Below, piece by piece: positions 42,639 through 54,600 of a stretch of 64,000 nt of DNA. The stretch is from Mesostigma viride (taxonomy: Eukaryota; Streptophyta; Mesostigmatophyceae; Mesostigmatales; Mesostigmataceae), in assembly GCA_009746045.1 (NCBI GenBank), contig RPFO01000104.1, positions 5,398,895 through 5,462,894 of the forward strand. Direction: 5' to 3'. The stretch's first letter is position 1. The number at the start of each line of letters is the position of its first letter. Made by a program: the position numbers and the translations under genes. The notes below the pieces were generated by a model. The model saw only the letters and a program-made list of their open reading frames with translations. It searched no databases and was not told the origin of the DNA.

Positions 42639-42840
42639 CGCCTGCCCGCCCGCCCACCCGCCCGCCCGCCCGCCCGCCCGCCCGCCCGCCGCGCCGCCCG
42701 CCGCCCGCCGCCCGCCCGCCCGCCCGCGCCGCCCGCCCGCCCGCCCGCCGCCCGCCCGCCCGCCCGCCCGCCCGCCGCCCGCCGCCCGCGCACCCGCCCG
42801 CCCGCCCGCCCGCCCGCCGCCCGCCCGCCCGGCGCCCGCC
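42639..42840. repeat. (CCCG)n / (CCGCC)n array
   Basis: Irregular CCCG units with CCGCC slips. The minus strand is G-rich, and frames read Ala/Arg/Pro-only. Confidence 0.95.
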
Positions 42841-42891
42841 CGGCACACACACGTAAGCAGCACACACACATGCACAAATACACGCACCCAC

Positions 42892-43513
42892 CCACTCACC
42901 CACCCACCCACCCACCCACCCACCCACCCACCCACCCACCCACCCACCCACCCACCCACCCACCCACCCACCCACCACCCACCCACCCACCCACCCACCC
43001 ACCCACCCACCCACCCACCCACCCACCCACCCACCCACCCACCCACCCACCCACCCACCCACCGCCACCCACCCACCCACCCACCCACCCACCCACCCAC
43101 CCACCCACCCACCCACCCCACCCACCCACCCACCCACCCACCCACCCACCCACCCACCCACCCACCCACCCACCCACCCACCCACCCACCCACCCACCCA
43201 CCCACCCACCCACCCACCCACCCACCCACCCACCCACCCACCCACCCACCCACCCACCCCCCCACCCACCCACCCACCCACCCACCGCCACCCACCCACC
43301 AACCCACCCACCAACCCACCCACCCACCCACCCACCCACCCACCCACCCACCCACCCACCCACCCACCCACCCACCCACCCACCCACCCACCCACCCACC
43401 CACCCACCCACCCACCCACCCACCCACCACCCACCCACCCACCCACCCACCCACCCACCACCCACCCACCCACCCACCCACCCACCCACCCACCCACCCA
43501 CCCACCCACCCAC
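42892..43513. repeat. (CCCA)n array, about 155 copies
   Basis: CCCA units with a few slips and CCGCCA interruptions at about 43062 and 43285. The minus strand is (GGGT)n, a strong G-quadruplex former. Thr-His-Pro-Pro and Gly-Gly-Trp-Val frames are artefacts. Confidence 0.97.
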
Positions 43514-43599
43514 CCATCCATCCATCCATCCATCCATCCATCCATCCATCCATCCATCCATCCATCCATCCATCCATCCATCCATCCATCCATCCATCC
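43514..43599. repeat. (CCAT)n array, about 21 copies
   Basis: A pure CCAT run that closes the CCCA array. It is the same unit found unexpanded at other LINE 3' UTRs. Confidence 0.97.
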
Positions 43600-43645
43600 C
43601 TTGGGGGGTTAATACTCCGTGACTCCCCAACGGGAGCACGTGTTT

Positions 43646-45212
43646 TATGGGGCATTTTTAGCCTGTGGCCTTTGCAACGAAGAAGGCCTCTGCATGCTCG
43701 GTAACGGTCGATAAAAAAGTGACGCCACGGTATGTCGAGATCCTACCAAAAGCAACCTTCTCTCCATCCATTTCTCGCTGCACAATAGACAAAGTTAGAC
43801 GAGCGCTGGCTGCGAATTTAAAGTTACAATTCGGGCTGGCGGTCAGCTTCCTAGGAACCAACTCATGGAGGTAATTAATTAATTGCTGCATAAAACCTGC
43901 CCGGGATTTTCATGATTGCTGCCATCGTACAACAGTGCTGCTATGCTGCGAGGAAAGACAATAAGCCCGCCGGGATGGTGACGATTTCAAACATGCAATA
44001 TCCTAACTTCAAAGTTCGCACTTATGTGCCATGGAAATCAACAGGGCATGGTTAGCCACACGCGCGGATTGGTAATCAGTCTCTGTGATGAACGCGCCTC
44101 ATCTTTCTTTCGGGGTACTAACAGTCATACGGCTCCCAAGGGACTGCGTGACTTATAACCTAATCAAGAGTCATGCGTCGGGCATCCTTAAGTCTACAGA
44201 GGCTGCAGTTATTTGCTCCGTGCCTCGCAACCGGCCACGCTGAGCACATGCGTCCAGAAATAGTAATATTTTCACTTAACATGTCGCGTTGTTATGACGG
44301 TTTTTGCTTCCACGCTGTATCCCTTAGCTTGATATCATCACTCATCATGGTTGGACACGCCCATGTCAAAACTGACGTTATTTCTGGTCTGCACTGGTTG
44401 TCGCATTGATTTTTTTCTGTTTCAACAAGTCGAGTCTAGGCATTATCCAGCTTCGGTCGTACCTGGCGCATTTCTGGCCTCTAGCATTTGCGACCCGACC
44501 CGAGAGGAATGGTGGCGTTTTCGCTTTTCTCGTCACATTGTAAACTCGATTCTATGCATTTGTTACAGGAAGCGCGCTGGCTGCCTGATGAGCGATGGCG
44601 AGTTGGCGACTGCAGGGGGGGTACCGTCGGCGACTGCGTAACATTTACTCCGGTACGGTACATGTACATATTGCCCCACGGGCCACGTGCAAAGGCCTCC
44701 CGCGACAAGCAATCTTGATCATGCCAAGCTATGCCAAGTTCATTGCCAAGTCCAGCAAGCCAAAGGACGCCGACCAGGGATGCCTAGTTGTGCTCAACTA
44801 GCAGCCGGTACAATATGACCGTACTGGGAACGGTCAATATTCGGGTAGCAAATATACTGACTGACTGACAGACTGGACGACCCGACGGTCAACACTCAAA
44901 TTTCAAGTCGCGGTGGGGAACATTCAACAACATACACGATCGGATTGCATATTGTAAGAGGCGAGCTGATCTGGAGTTCGTTTGTCAACATGATGAATAG
45001 CAAACTGCCATCTCGTCCGGATTGAGAAATTCGTGGAGCACATGGGCGACGTAACTGTGTGGACAGAGCGATGCGCGAAGGATAACTCCGATGGCGAAGC
45101 TTCAGAATTTGAGGCGTTTTCGCCGTGTCCCGACATCGTTTCCTTGGGGGAATGAAATTGAGCGCCACCGCCGGACCGGTGTGACAATTTGTGTAGTCGT
45201 GTAGTCCTCGCG
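43646..45212. other. Upstream region of the deaminase gene
   Basis: No exon was recognised. A head-only copy of the short dispersed repeat lies reversed at 44377-44408 (GGTTGTCGCATTGAT end). Short ORFs on both strands have no pattern. Confidence 0.4.
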
Positions 45213-45659
45213 ATGCAGTCCAGCTTTCCGTGGTCGTCACCACGCGCCCGTGACGATAAAACGCCCATAGGCGTGCATCTGCTGGTGTTCAATGTATCAC
45301 ATTCAGATATTCTCATATCTCTGCGACCAGAGTTTTCAGTTGCCTCTGCAAATGCCGACGTTTCTTCTGACGAGGAACCCAGTCCCACAGGAATGTCCGC
45401 GTTGCATCTCGGGGACAGTGCAGCCATCCGAATGGCTCATCCAGGCGAAGATGAGCATGACCAGGATACGGACATGGACAGTCGATTTGTTTGTCCCATC
45501 GAGTATCGTTATGGAAAGTTCGATGTTGTGCCAAAGCTTACTGTGGATGCCCGAGAGATCACCAAAAACACCCTGATTGCGCGCCCAAAATTCTCCAAGT
45601 TTCAAAGAACATCCCAGGTGCTCCTGGAAATGTTGTCCAAGACCAAACAGCGGAAAATT
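45213..45659 (+). CDS. Deaminase-domain gene exon 1
   Basis: First in-frame ATG at 45213; donor AAAATT|GTAAGT in phase 0. It encodes 149 residues: a variable acidic N-terminus (DEHDQDTDMD) then the basic block IARPKFSKFQRTSQVLLEML. An upstream exon cannot be excluded. Confidence 0.7.
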
Positions 45660-48600
45660 GTAAGTCTTCCTCGTCAACTGATAGGTTCATCCTGTCATTC
45701 TTCATGCCATACGCGGATTTGCGCTTGGAATTTGATACTGGATTTGCTTTGGCATTATGGGTCGGTTGACGAGTAGAGCCGAGTACGCTTGACCTGGCCA
45801 GCTGGGCCAATGGCTCAGTCGAACATAGGGTCGGAAGAAATCCGTAAGGGATAAACAGGTCTCTTGTCATGCTATAATTGTACAGCGAGTGGGATGCTAG
45901 TGACAGGAGAGCCCCATGCTACTCACACTTTGGTTGCATTTGTGCCCAAAACAACATTCCGTGCAAACTTCCTTAAAAGATGTCCAGCCCAGGTTTAAGC
46001 CTCTGGCATCTTTCTTTTTTGAGCATCCGCATAACGACGTGGTTTGTAGGATTTTTAAAAGTTTTAATTGCCTTTGCAATTCTCACAACTTGCCCTCTGC
46101 GACCACGGTGACATCTTCTGCGTCTGGCTGCCGTGGCTCTGTCCCTCTCAGCCTCTCAGTTCACCCTACTAATTTCAGCCTCGAATTACTACCTTGAATA
46201 TCCACCTCGAATTTCCACCACTGACTCGTTGTGTCCACCATTGGCATGTCGGATCCACATGGCGCAGTCGCTCTCTTTGCCTGGTGTGCTAGCTGTTGTT
46301 GAGCTAGCTGTGTATGTGTGCAGTCTTTCTTCCCCTCAACAAGAATGCACAAAGGCGCCAACCAGTTCCTATGTGTGATGAGTATCAGAATCTTATTGGC
46401 ATCCACCTTGTCGCTTTGGCCTCTTGCTCTGTCCACCATTTCCCGTCAGGGCATAGCTTTTGCTGTTTAGGCCATATGCAGGGTAAGAGCGCTGTAGTGG
46501 TCGACCGTGAGGGCATTTTTTCTTTATGGATTCGTTTGTTGTTGTTTTGTTAAGCTTTCAGACATGTCACATGTTGCAAACCTGTGCAAGTAGCGCGAAT
46601 TATAGAGCATGGCTGATCCTGCTGTGGCACATGAGGGGCATTGCTCGCTCCATTCATCGCCTTGAAATGTGAGGTCATCTAGTTGTTATCACATTGTGTC
46701 ACGTCCTAACTTGTTCATGGCAGGGTTTCCTCAGTTTCTTACTCAGTAGGGTGTGCCTACAGCCTAGGTACTTTCAACACCCCCCCCCCCCCCCCCCCCC
46801 CGCCCCCCCTTCCTCTCACACACAGTGCATGTTATGTCCTCCATTCGATGGTGCAAAGCTTTTCCTGCCTATCCTGGGAATCAATCGATGGTCCCATCAA
46901 CCACCAATCATTACGTCATTTACTTTGTGAGGAACGTTATTTACTTTGAACGGAACGACATGTTCTTTGAATGAAACTAGCTCCTTACCTCACCTCCATA
47001 AATGGGCTTGTACCATGCACCTCAATCGTCGATAAGAACATTGCCCAGACCCTAAGACCCTCACTCAATCGCAAGCCATCATTGCTCCCTCGTGTGCACT
47101 GTTCACCCACGGACTGACTGGCGGATGCCCCATAGCACTGACTTTTTCTTCTACTTCAAACTTGTGGGCACTTTTTCTTGATACGTTGCCGGTCTTGAGC
47201 ATGACAAGCTTGAACGTGATGGTCGTGAATGTGGCGATCTTGAACGTGGCAAGCTTGAACGTGACGTTCTTTAATGTCACCGCCTTGAATGGTACGGTCT
47301 TGAATGTGTGGTGGTCTTTAATGTCACCGCCTTGAATGAACGTGTGCAGGCGGTGGATCCGGTGGAAGCCGGCGGCGGCGTGTGCTTCGTCACAGCCGAC
47401 TCGCCCTCCACCCACCGCCGCTACCCGGTCGGCCTCTCCTTTGCCGACTACGCTGACACGCAGGACGCGAACTGCTACACATGGAATGACTTCCACTACC
47501 GGTCGGGGGTCACGACGGGGCACGAGTTCATGGTGAATGGCTCCGGTGCGTGACCAGAACTTTAAAAAGCCCATAACTTTGGTATGATGCAGTGAAATTT
47601 ATGAATCTGGTTAATGGTGCGTGAGGAGGCGATCGCTTTTATATTCCTCGCAGTATAAAAGCAGTATAAATATAGTAGTACTATTTAGTGAAATAAATGA
47701 ATATGGTTAGTGTCGGCTTTGCAAGGGCAATCACCTGCCTGGCTCTATAGTTAATCCATAGTGCTGGTATCATGTAGGCCACAGCAAGGGCTCTGATCAG
47801 GCAGGGGGGTGGGCCTTGGGGGGTGACAAGCTGGGGTTGACAAACACCGGAGGGAGCATGCCGCATGGGATGGTGCTTTATCCAACTCTGTGTCATTCAT
47901 TCAACCATATGTGCTTAACTCGTGAACATGCACCATATGCTTGAATCAGGTGTATGTGCTTACCTGAACTCTTTGTGCTTAACTCAACTCTGGGTGCTAG
48001 GCTCAACGATATGTACTTAACTCAACTCCATGCTGCTCATGTTGGGACCGCGACCGACACTGGCTCACCCATCCATGCTGCCACCCTCGCCTGCACGTGC
48101 TGCTCCTTTGCTCTTCCATGCGGACACCGACCCGCAGGCCAGTTCCCATTCCCTGTCGCGGTCCACTTCCCGCTTCTGGCGACCGTCATCCCCCTCTGGC
48201 TGGAGCGGTGCAACCAGATCCAGCCGCTGTCTCGCAAGGTGCGCCGACAGTAGCCCACGATGAGGACCAGGAACAATTGGTTACCGACAGAAGCGAAGAA
48301 AGCAATCATGGGGCAGACCGCCTTCGTTAGGTACTGGATGGTTTGCCGTTTTTTGCAGCAGGCACATCAGTAGTCAACACCGCCCGTCTTACCAATTCAA
48401 ACATCACGTACCAATACAACCTCGTATCTGTAGGCATATCGGGCATATCGGGCCATCTGCCCCACCTTGGGTCTGTAACAAGGCACAGCCAGGAGTGTGT
48501 GCTAGGAATGTGTGCCAGGAATGTGTGCAGTGTCGGCCCTCTTGGGCAGACCTGGGTCATGCTGATGTGGCGCGCAAGAGACATTTCTTGCCGAGTGCCG

Positions 48601-51600
48601 TTTTCAGTCAGAAACGGTTCAGGGTTGTCATATCTGGTTAATGTTACGTACATACACCTACGCACCCAAGCACCCGTGCACCCATGCATTTTCCCACTCA
48701 CCCACTCATCTGCCCGCCCGCCCGCCCGCCCGCCCGCCCGCCCGCCCGCCCGCCCGCCCGCTCGCCTGCATCACCACACCTGCATCCTTGTACCGTAGCC
48801 ATTATACCGTAGCTATAACGTTGTTCACCTGCGTCCTTGTACCGTAGCCATTATACCGTAGCTATAACGTTGTTCACCTGCGTCCTTGTACCGTAGCCAT
48901 TATGCCGTAGTTATAACGTTGTTCACCTGCGTCCTTGTACCGTAGTCATTTTTTCATCCCGCAGCTGTTCCCATTTGTTTCGCTTGGCCTGTTGTATCAA
49001 CCCGCCTGATCGTGCAGCCACCCCCACCTGCGCACTCTGTTCCGACCCAGATCTGCGCCATTCACCCTTCGCCCTTTTACGTGCACTTGTTTGCTTACGC
49101 CGGTCTTTCCGTGTGCCACATCCCCCCCCTCATCCCCCCCCCCCTTTTGCCCCAGCCTTACTCCATCTCTTCCCCCCCCTCCCCCCCCCTTCCCAGGCTT
49201 TGCTATCGTAGATCCACGGACGTGACCTCCCCCTTTGCCCCAACTTCCACTATTCGCGGAAGCAACGCCTACACTATTCTGCAGGTGGTGGTGTTCCTGG
49301 GCTCTGGCTTTATACAACTCACTTGTTAAAGTGCATTCTAGGGGGGAGCCACCGTGTAACCACCGTGTAATGTTAACTCACTCTGTGTGGACCCCTCCCC
49401 CCTCCCCCTTCGCCCGGTATTTGCTATCCGCCCGGTATTTGCTATCCGCGGCCGCGGCTACAGGTTGTGTTCCTGGTATCTGGCGCGGGCACACCGCGCA
49501 ACGCGAGCGATGACGTGCGCGACAACTCGACCGAAGGCACCGCCAAGCTGATGGCGGCGTGGCTCAAGATGATGTACGCGCGGCTGGTGCACGGCGCGGG
49601 GCAGGTACGGCGCGGCGTAGCGATGCAATCTGTTACCGACTTGATCAACCAGGCTAGCAGCCATAGGACCAATCAGCCGTTGGTGATTCCATCAATCATG
49701 CTTGCAGCCATAGGAGCCATGAGGATAGCAATGATGCAGGCGTTTAGCACCCGAAGCAAGCAGCAACCGAGCCAGCAGCAGTCCCAGCCCAATCCAGCAA
49801 CCATTCTGTCAAGGAAAGCAGGAATCCGATCCAGGGTAGGAGGCTCTTACGCTAGCAGCGGCACATGGGGCGACCCTGTAGGTACAGTCATTCATGCCTT
49901 CAGTTGGGTTGGCTTAAGTTGGGTTCACGCCTTAAGTTGGGTGGCAGTTGGCTGCATGGCGAGCCCAACTTAAGGCTGCTGGCTGTACTAGAAAAAACCC
50001 AACTTAAGGCGTGAACTGGCTCCTAGCGCGGTGTGGCACTATTTTTGACTGCCGCGACTTGTGGGTTGTCGCCAGCCCACGCCACCCAACACTTCAAATA
50101 TAGAATTCACTGCGGATCTTGGTCAGTTGGTTGCTGATTCAGTCATCATTGTATTGTATATATAGGCAAACGGCTTACTGTTCAAAGGCGCTCGTCACAT
50201 TTGAACCCATCATAAATGCGACCCAATGGCTGACAAAACTGATATGGCTCAATGGAACGACCTGTTTTCGGGCAATGGGGCAGCGTCCAACAAAAAGCAA
50301 AAACGAGACACCACAGGCGAGAAGGCAGGTGGCAAGGGCAAGCAACGCTACACTGTTTACGATTTCTCATAAAAGGCGCATGCCCTATGTAGCACACCAA
50401 ATTAGGCAGGTTTGGCTAGCACCGTGCTGTGTGGGGCTTCACCTGCCTACAGCCGTCAGCTGGTTTAATGACTTGCATCTAAGTTATGACCCGAAATACG
50501 ATCTTGGGGGTGAATTCTTTAGTGCAGTTTGATCGGCCTTGACGAGAGCTATCAAAAGACACCCTAAAGTCCATCAGCAGGGCGGGGGGTCGCAAGTTAT
50601 GGTAACCTAACGCCTTACGTTGGGTTGACCCGAAGAAACCCTCGAACCCAACTTACAGGCGTGAATGACTGTACATGGGCGACCCTATAGGTACATGGGC
50701 GAGCCTAGGTAGCCAGGGATTGGCGAATGGGGCTGTTAACAGACCTGGTGAACTCCACATCGTCCACAGTGAGGTGGTCGAGTGCCATGAGTCGGTGCTG
50801 ATAGCATGCAGTGGATGCGTGTGCGCAGTGTGTCATGTCGATAGCCTTTCTCTTAAATAAAATAGTATTAGTAGACTACCGCTGAGCCTGACGTGCCGGG
50901 CGGAGCGTGGTGTTTCATTGATTGCTGGCAGGTTTCTGACATAGAGTTGAATGGTGGCTGCTCATTAATCAGAAGTTTGCGAGAGCTGCCACTCACCCTT
51001 CCTTGCCCTTCGTTGCCCTTTCTTGCCCTTCCTTGCCCTTCCCTGCCCTTCTTGCCCCTCCTTGCCCCCCCTCGCCCTTCCTCGCCTTTTTGCCCCCTTT
51101 TTCGCCTCTTGTTGCCTCTGTCTGGCCCTTTCTTTCCCCCGACGGCCCTTGCAGGACGTCTCGTGCAGCGGCATGCTGGACTACGTGGGCCTGGAGGTGG
51201 AGACAGTCCACAGCGAGGGCATCTGGCGCTACGACGAGAACGTGGCCTTCGTTAACGCCGTGCTGCGGCCGCGCATCGAGCAGCTGCGGTCGTTTGTCAC
51301 GCAGACGCACCAGGAGGGCATGAAGCAGCACTTCCACCTCACGGTACGTGTGAATAGTAACGTCGTAGAGGGGAGTGGGCAAGTGGGTGAGGGGAGTGGG
51401 CAAGTGGGTGAGGGGAGTGGGCAAGTTGGTGAGGGGAGTGGGCACCGCGCGCGCGCAAGTGGGTGAGGGCGGTGATACCCCACAGTGTGCAGACGCAGCA
51501 GGAGTGCATGAAGCGGCACGTCACCCCGCGTACAAACACTTCACCTCACGCAAGCACGCAGCGAAAGGAAAAGTAGCAGTGCGCGGTAATAACCTGTAGG

Positions 51601-54600
51601 CAGCTCTTACACCTCGTAACCTCGCAGTATGCAGATGCACCAGGAGGCCTTGAAGCAGCGCTGGTGCCTCCATTTCTGCAAATAGAAAAACGCGGCTCCC
51701 TGAAGATGGTGTCTTTGAAGTGAGATGGAAGGGTAGCCGCTGTAGCTAGTTTGTAGGGTTGACATGACGAACCTTGTGAAGCCGGTGCGGCCTGAAACGG
51801 ATAGGTGGCAAAGATTTGGTTAGTTTTTCCCTGCCAGATGTGCGAAAGCTACATTGCGACACAACGGTGCAACTGTCTAGGTGTATTGGTTAATGGTGTT
51901 GTGGCTACCTGGACGTGAACCTTTTCTGCCAGGAATCATGTGGCCTAAGAGCCACGGCAGTCTTACATCAGACGCCGGCAAACGCAGTGTCAATTTCCGT
52001 CATTTGTTCCGGCACAAAACATGTGTGGCGCAAAAATGCTGTCAGGGCCAGCTGTAACGTGGGTTGTAACCAGTTGGCGCAGTTCAAGTCATATTCTACA
52101 AGGGCAGTCGTTCTGGACATCCGCACATTACACAGCTCCTTTCAGATACAACACGGCCTCCATTTGGCAGTTGTGTATGTTGGCTGATGCAAGGTCGCTC
52201 TGTGGCCCGCTCACAGAGGCACACCAATAGTTTCGTGGTTCCCTGAACATGGTTTCTTTGTAGTGAGATGGAAGGGTAGGCGCTATAGCTAGGTTTATGA
52301 TGTATGCATAGAAGCGCTACAATGGTAATAGCAACGATTTACGCCAATAGCCCCCCAATCTGTGTTATTATGCCCGCCTTATGCCCATCTCTTAGTTTCA
52401 TCCTCCAATCTCCATCCTTCCCTTTCCCGCCCTGGCACCCATCCCAATCCCATCACTTTGCCTGGCTACTTCTGCCTTGTAAAACTGGCTTCTCCCCGGT
52501 TCTTCTCCCCCAGCCCCCCCCCCCTAATAAAAAAACAGACCCACCCCTCAGGTGTGCCTGATGGACAGCTTCCGGTTTCCATGTGCCTCTCTCCTTAACC
52601 CCCCCCCTAACAACCGCTCGCTGATCCTTTTCTTTCCGCCCCCCTCGCCCCCCCCAACAACCGCACGCTGACCCTCCCCCCCCAATCCCCCAACCACAAC
52701 CACATGCTGATCCTTTTCCTCCCCCCCCTACCACCACCAACCACACGCTGACCCTTTTCCTTCCCGCCCACCCCAGGTGTGCCTGACTGATGGTGCGCCC
52801 GCGCGCGTGGCCGCTATCAACAACAGCACGCGCGAGTTTCGGCCCGAGTACGCGCACATGTGGCAGCTCAAGTCATTCTGGGACCGCCAGGTGGTCGACG
52901 AGGAGGACGTCGACTTCCACCTGTTTGCGACCATAGAGACGACGCCAGCTGTCCCCGTGGGCGAGCTGGACCCGGGTGTGCAGGAGCTGGTGGCGGAAAT
53001 GGACAAGTACAAGCGCGACTTTGAGGCCGTGAGGGACAGCGATGAACCCAACGAGATGCAGGCAGGTGGCGGCAATCGGGGGCAGGGGGGCGAATGGGGG
53101 CGAATGGGGGCAAAGGGGGGCACAGGGGGGCAAAGGGGGGGGGCAAAGGGGGGGGGCAAAGGGGGGGGGCAAAGGCGGGGGGCAAAGGCGGGGGCCAAAG
53201 GGGGGCAAAGCGAGCCAAAGGGGCCAACTAGGGGCTATCGGGGGCAAATAAGGGCAAGTGGGGTCAGGTGGAAGCAATGGGGGGCTATTGGGGCGAAATG
53301 GTGGCAAATGGTGGTGCATGGTGGCGATCGGTGATGACTGGTGGCCGAGGGGGGGGGGGGCGCGGGGCACTAGGTGCTCTATGACCCAAAGGAATGTCTT
53401 GTACTCGTATATTGCAAGGGCTCAAGGCTTGCAAAATTTTTTCAAACCCATGGCCCATGCCCGTCGGGGCGATATAGTGGTGTGGGGGAGCGAACGGTGG
53501 TGTGGGAAGGCCGCGTGGGGGTGAGGGCGGGGGGCGAGGAAAAGCCATGGGGACGACCCTGTGTCATCAAAGGCGGTGCAGGTAGGTGGGGGGGGGGGGG
53601 GGGGGGGATGGTGGCACGGTAGCACAGTGGCATTTTGGCATGTGGCACGGTCGTGGCATCAGCCCGTGCAAGTAGGTGGCGGGTTGCAGCATGGGCATGA
53701 GTGGGGGACCTTGGGCTCCTTGACAATCACTTGTCTCGGCGCTTGCCCTGTCTAGTTGCTGGTATGGTCACCTTTGAGAAGCTGGGTGTGAAGGCCCTCT
53801 CTGTCCATCATCTGCTGTGCTATGTTGCAAAGACACAGCAGGGCCGTGCTTCTCGCTGAGAAAAGGCTCTTTCGTGGCTGTTGTGATCTCCATGGCAAGC
53901 TTGATGCCTGTTTACTGACTATCGGTTTGAATAATAATTTTTTTCTCGGGATCCCATTGTATGTGTGGGCCCTGTCGTGCCATGTGGGTTCGCCCGTGCC
54001 TTTGTCATTTCCGTATGCCTGTGCCTGTGCCTGTGCGCCTTTGTCATGCGCCTGTGTGTTGTGGTTGTGCCTGCCCCTGTTCGTGTGCCGTTTGCGAGCA
54101 GACCTTTTGGCTCCGCAAGACCGGCAAGGCGGTGCTGGCCGTGCTGTGCGTCCACAAGACCAACCCGGTCGACAAGACGACAAAGGTAAGGACACAACGG
54201 CAAGACGGCAAAGGTAAGGGTGTAGGGACGCAACGACAAAACGGCAAAGGTAAGGGTTTAGGGACACAGCGGCAAGACGGCAAAGGTAAGTGGACCCTGT
54301 GGGACGCAACCACCCAATAGCGGCAAGTTGAACCGGGTCGACAAGACGACAAAGGTAAGACGAGAAAGGTAAGGGGACCATCGGGGGCACAATGACCATA
54401 CGTATAGTTCGTAGTATACACGCAACCACCAATTTGCGGCAAACATACATTAGCAGGAGCAGGGTAGGTGCCGCGACTGCTTGCAAACCTAGACAAGTTA
54501 AGGGAGGTTGAAGGGAAAGGGGGAAAAAGATAGGGGTGTTGGGGGCAAGGCAAACCGGTTGGACAAGACGACCAAGGGTAGGGGCGCTGTCCACGGGGAG

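Larger units (their letters stand above)
42081..43645 (+). mobile_element. LINE 3' end with giant CCNN arrays in the 3' UTR
   Basis: Starts head-to-head with the minus-strand LINE at 42075. ORF2 tail pieces are GREDLYLGLPLI, ITSTVKQSRLQSSRQ, MARTNQLDTTRGP, HLLTWDGP, and DMDKDAEQGH at a shifted frame. After about 100 bp of 3' UTR come the CCAT, CCGC and CCCA arrays. Beyond them follow GGTTAATACTCCGTGA and hairpin CTCCCCAACGGGAG (43623-43636), the shared terminal block. Confidence 0.75.

Noticed and set aside
42555..43704. Gly-Gly-Trp-Val and Thr-His-Pro-Pro frames over 360 codons
   Set aside because: Translations of the CCCA/CCCG/CCAT arrays.
50119..50532. 137-codon frame as a host gene
   Set aside because: It lies wholly inside the terminal-inverted-repeat element and overlaps another short frame; more likely transposon debris.
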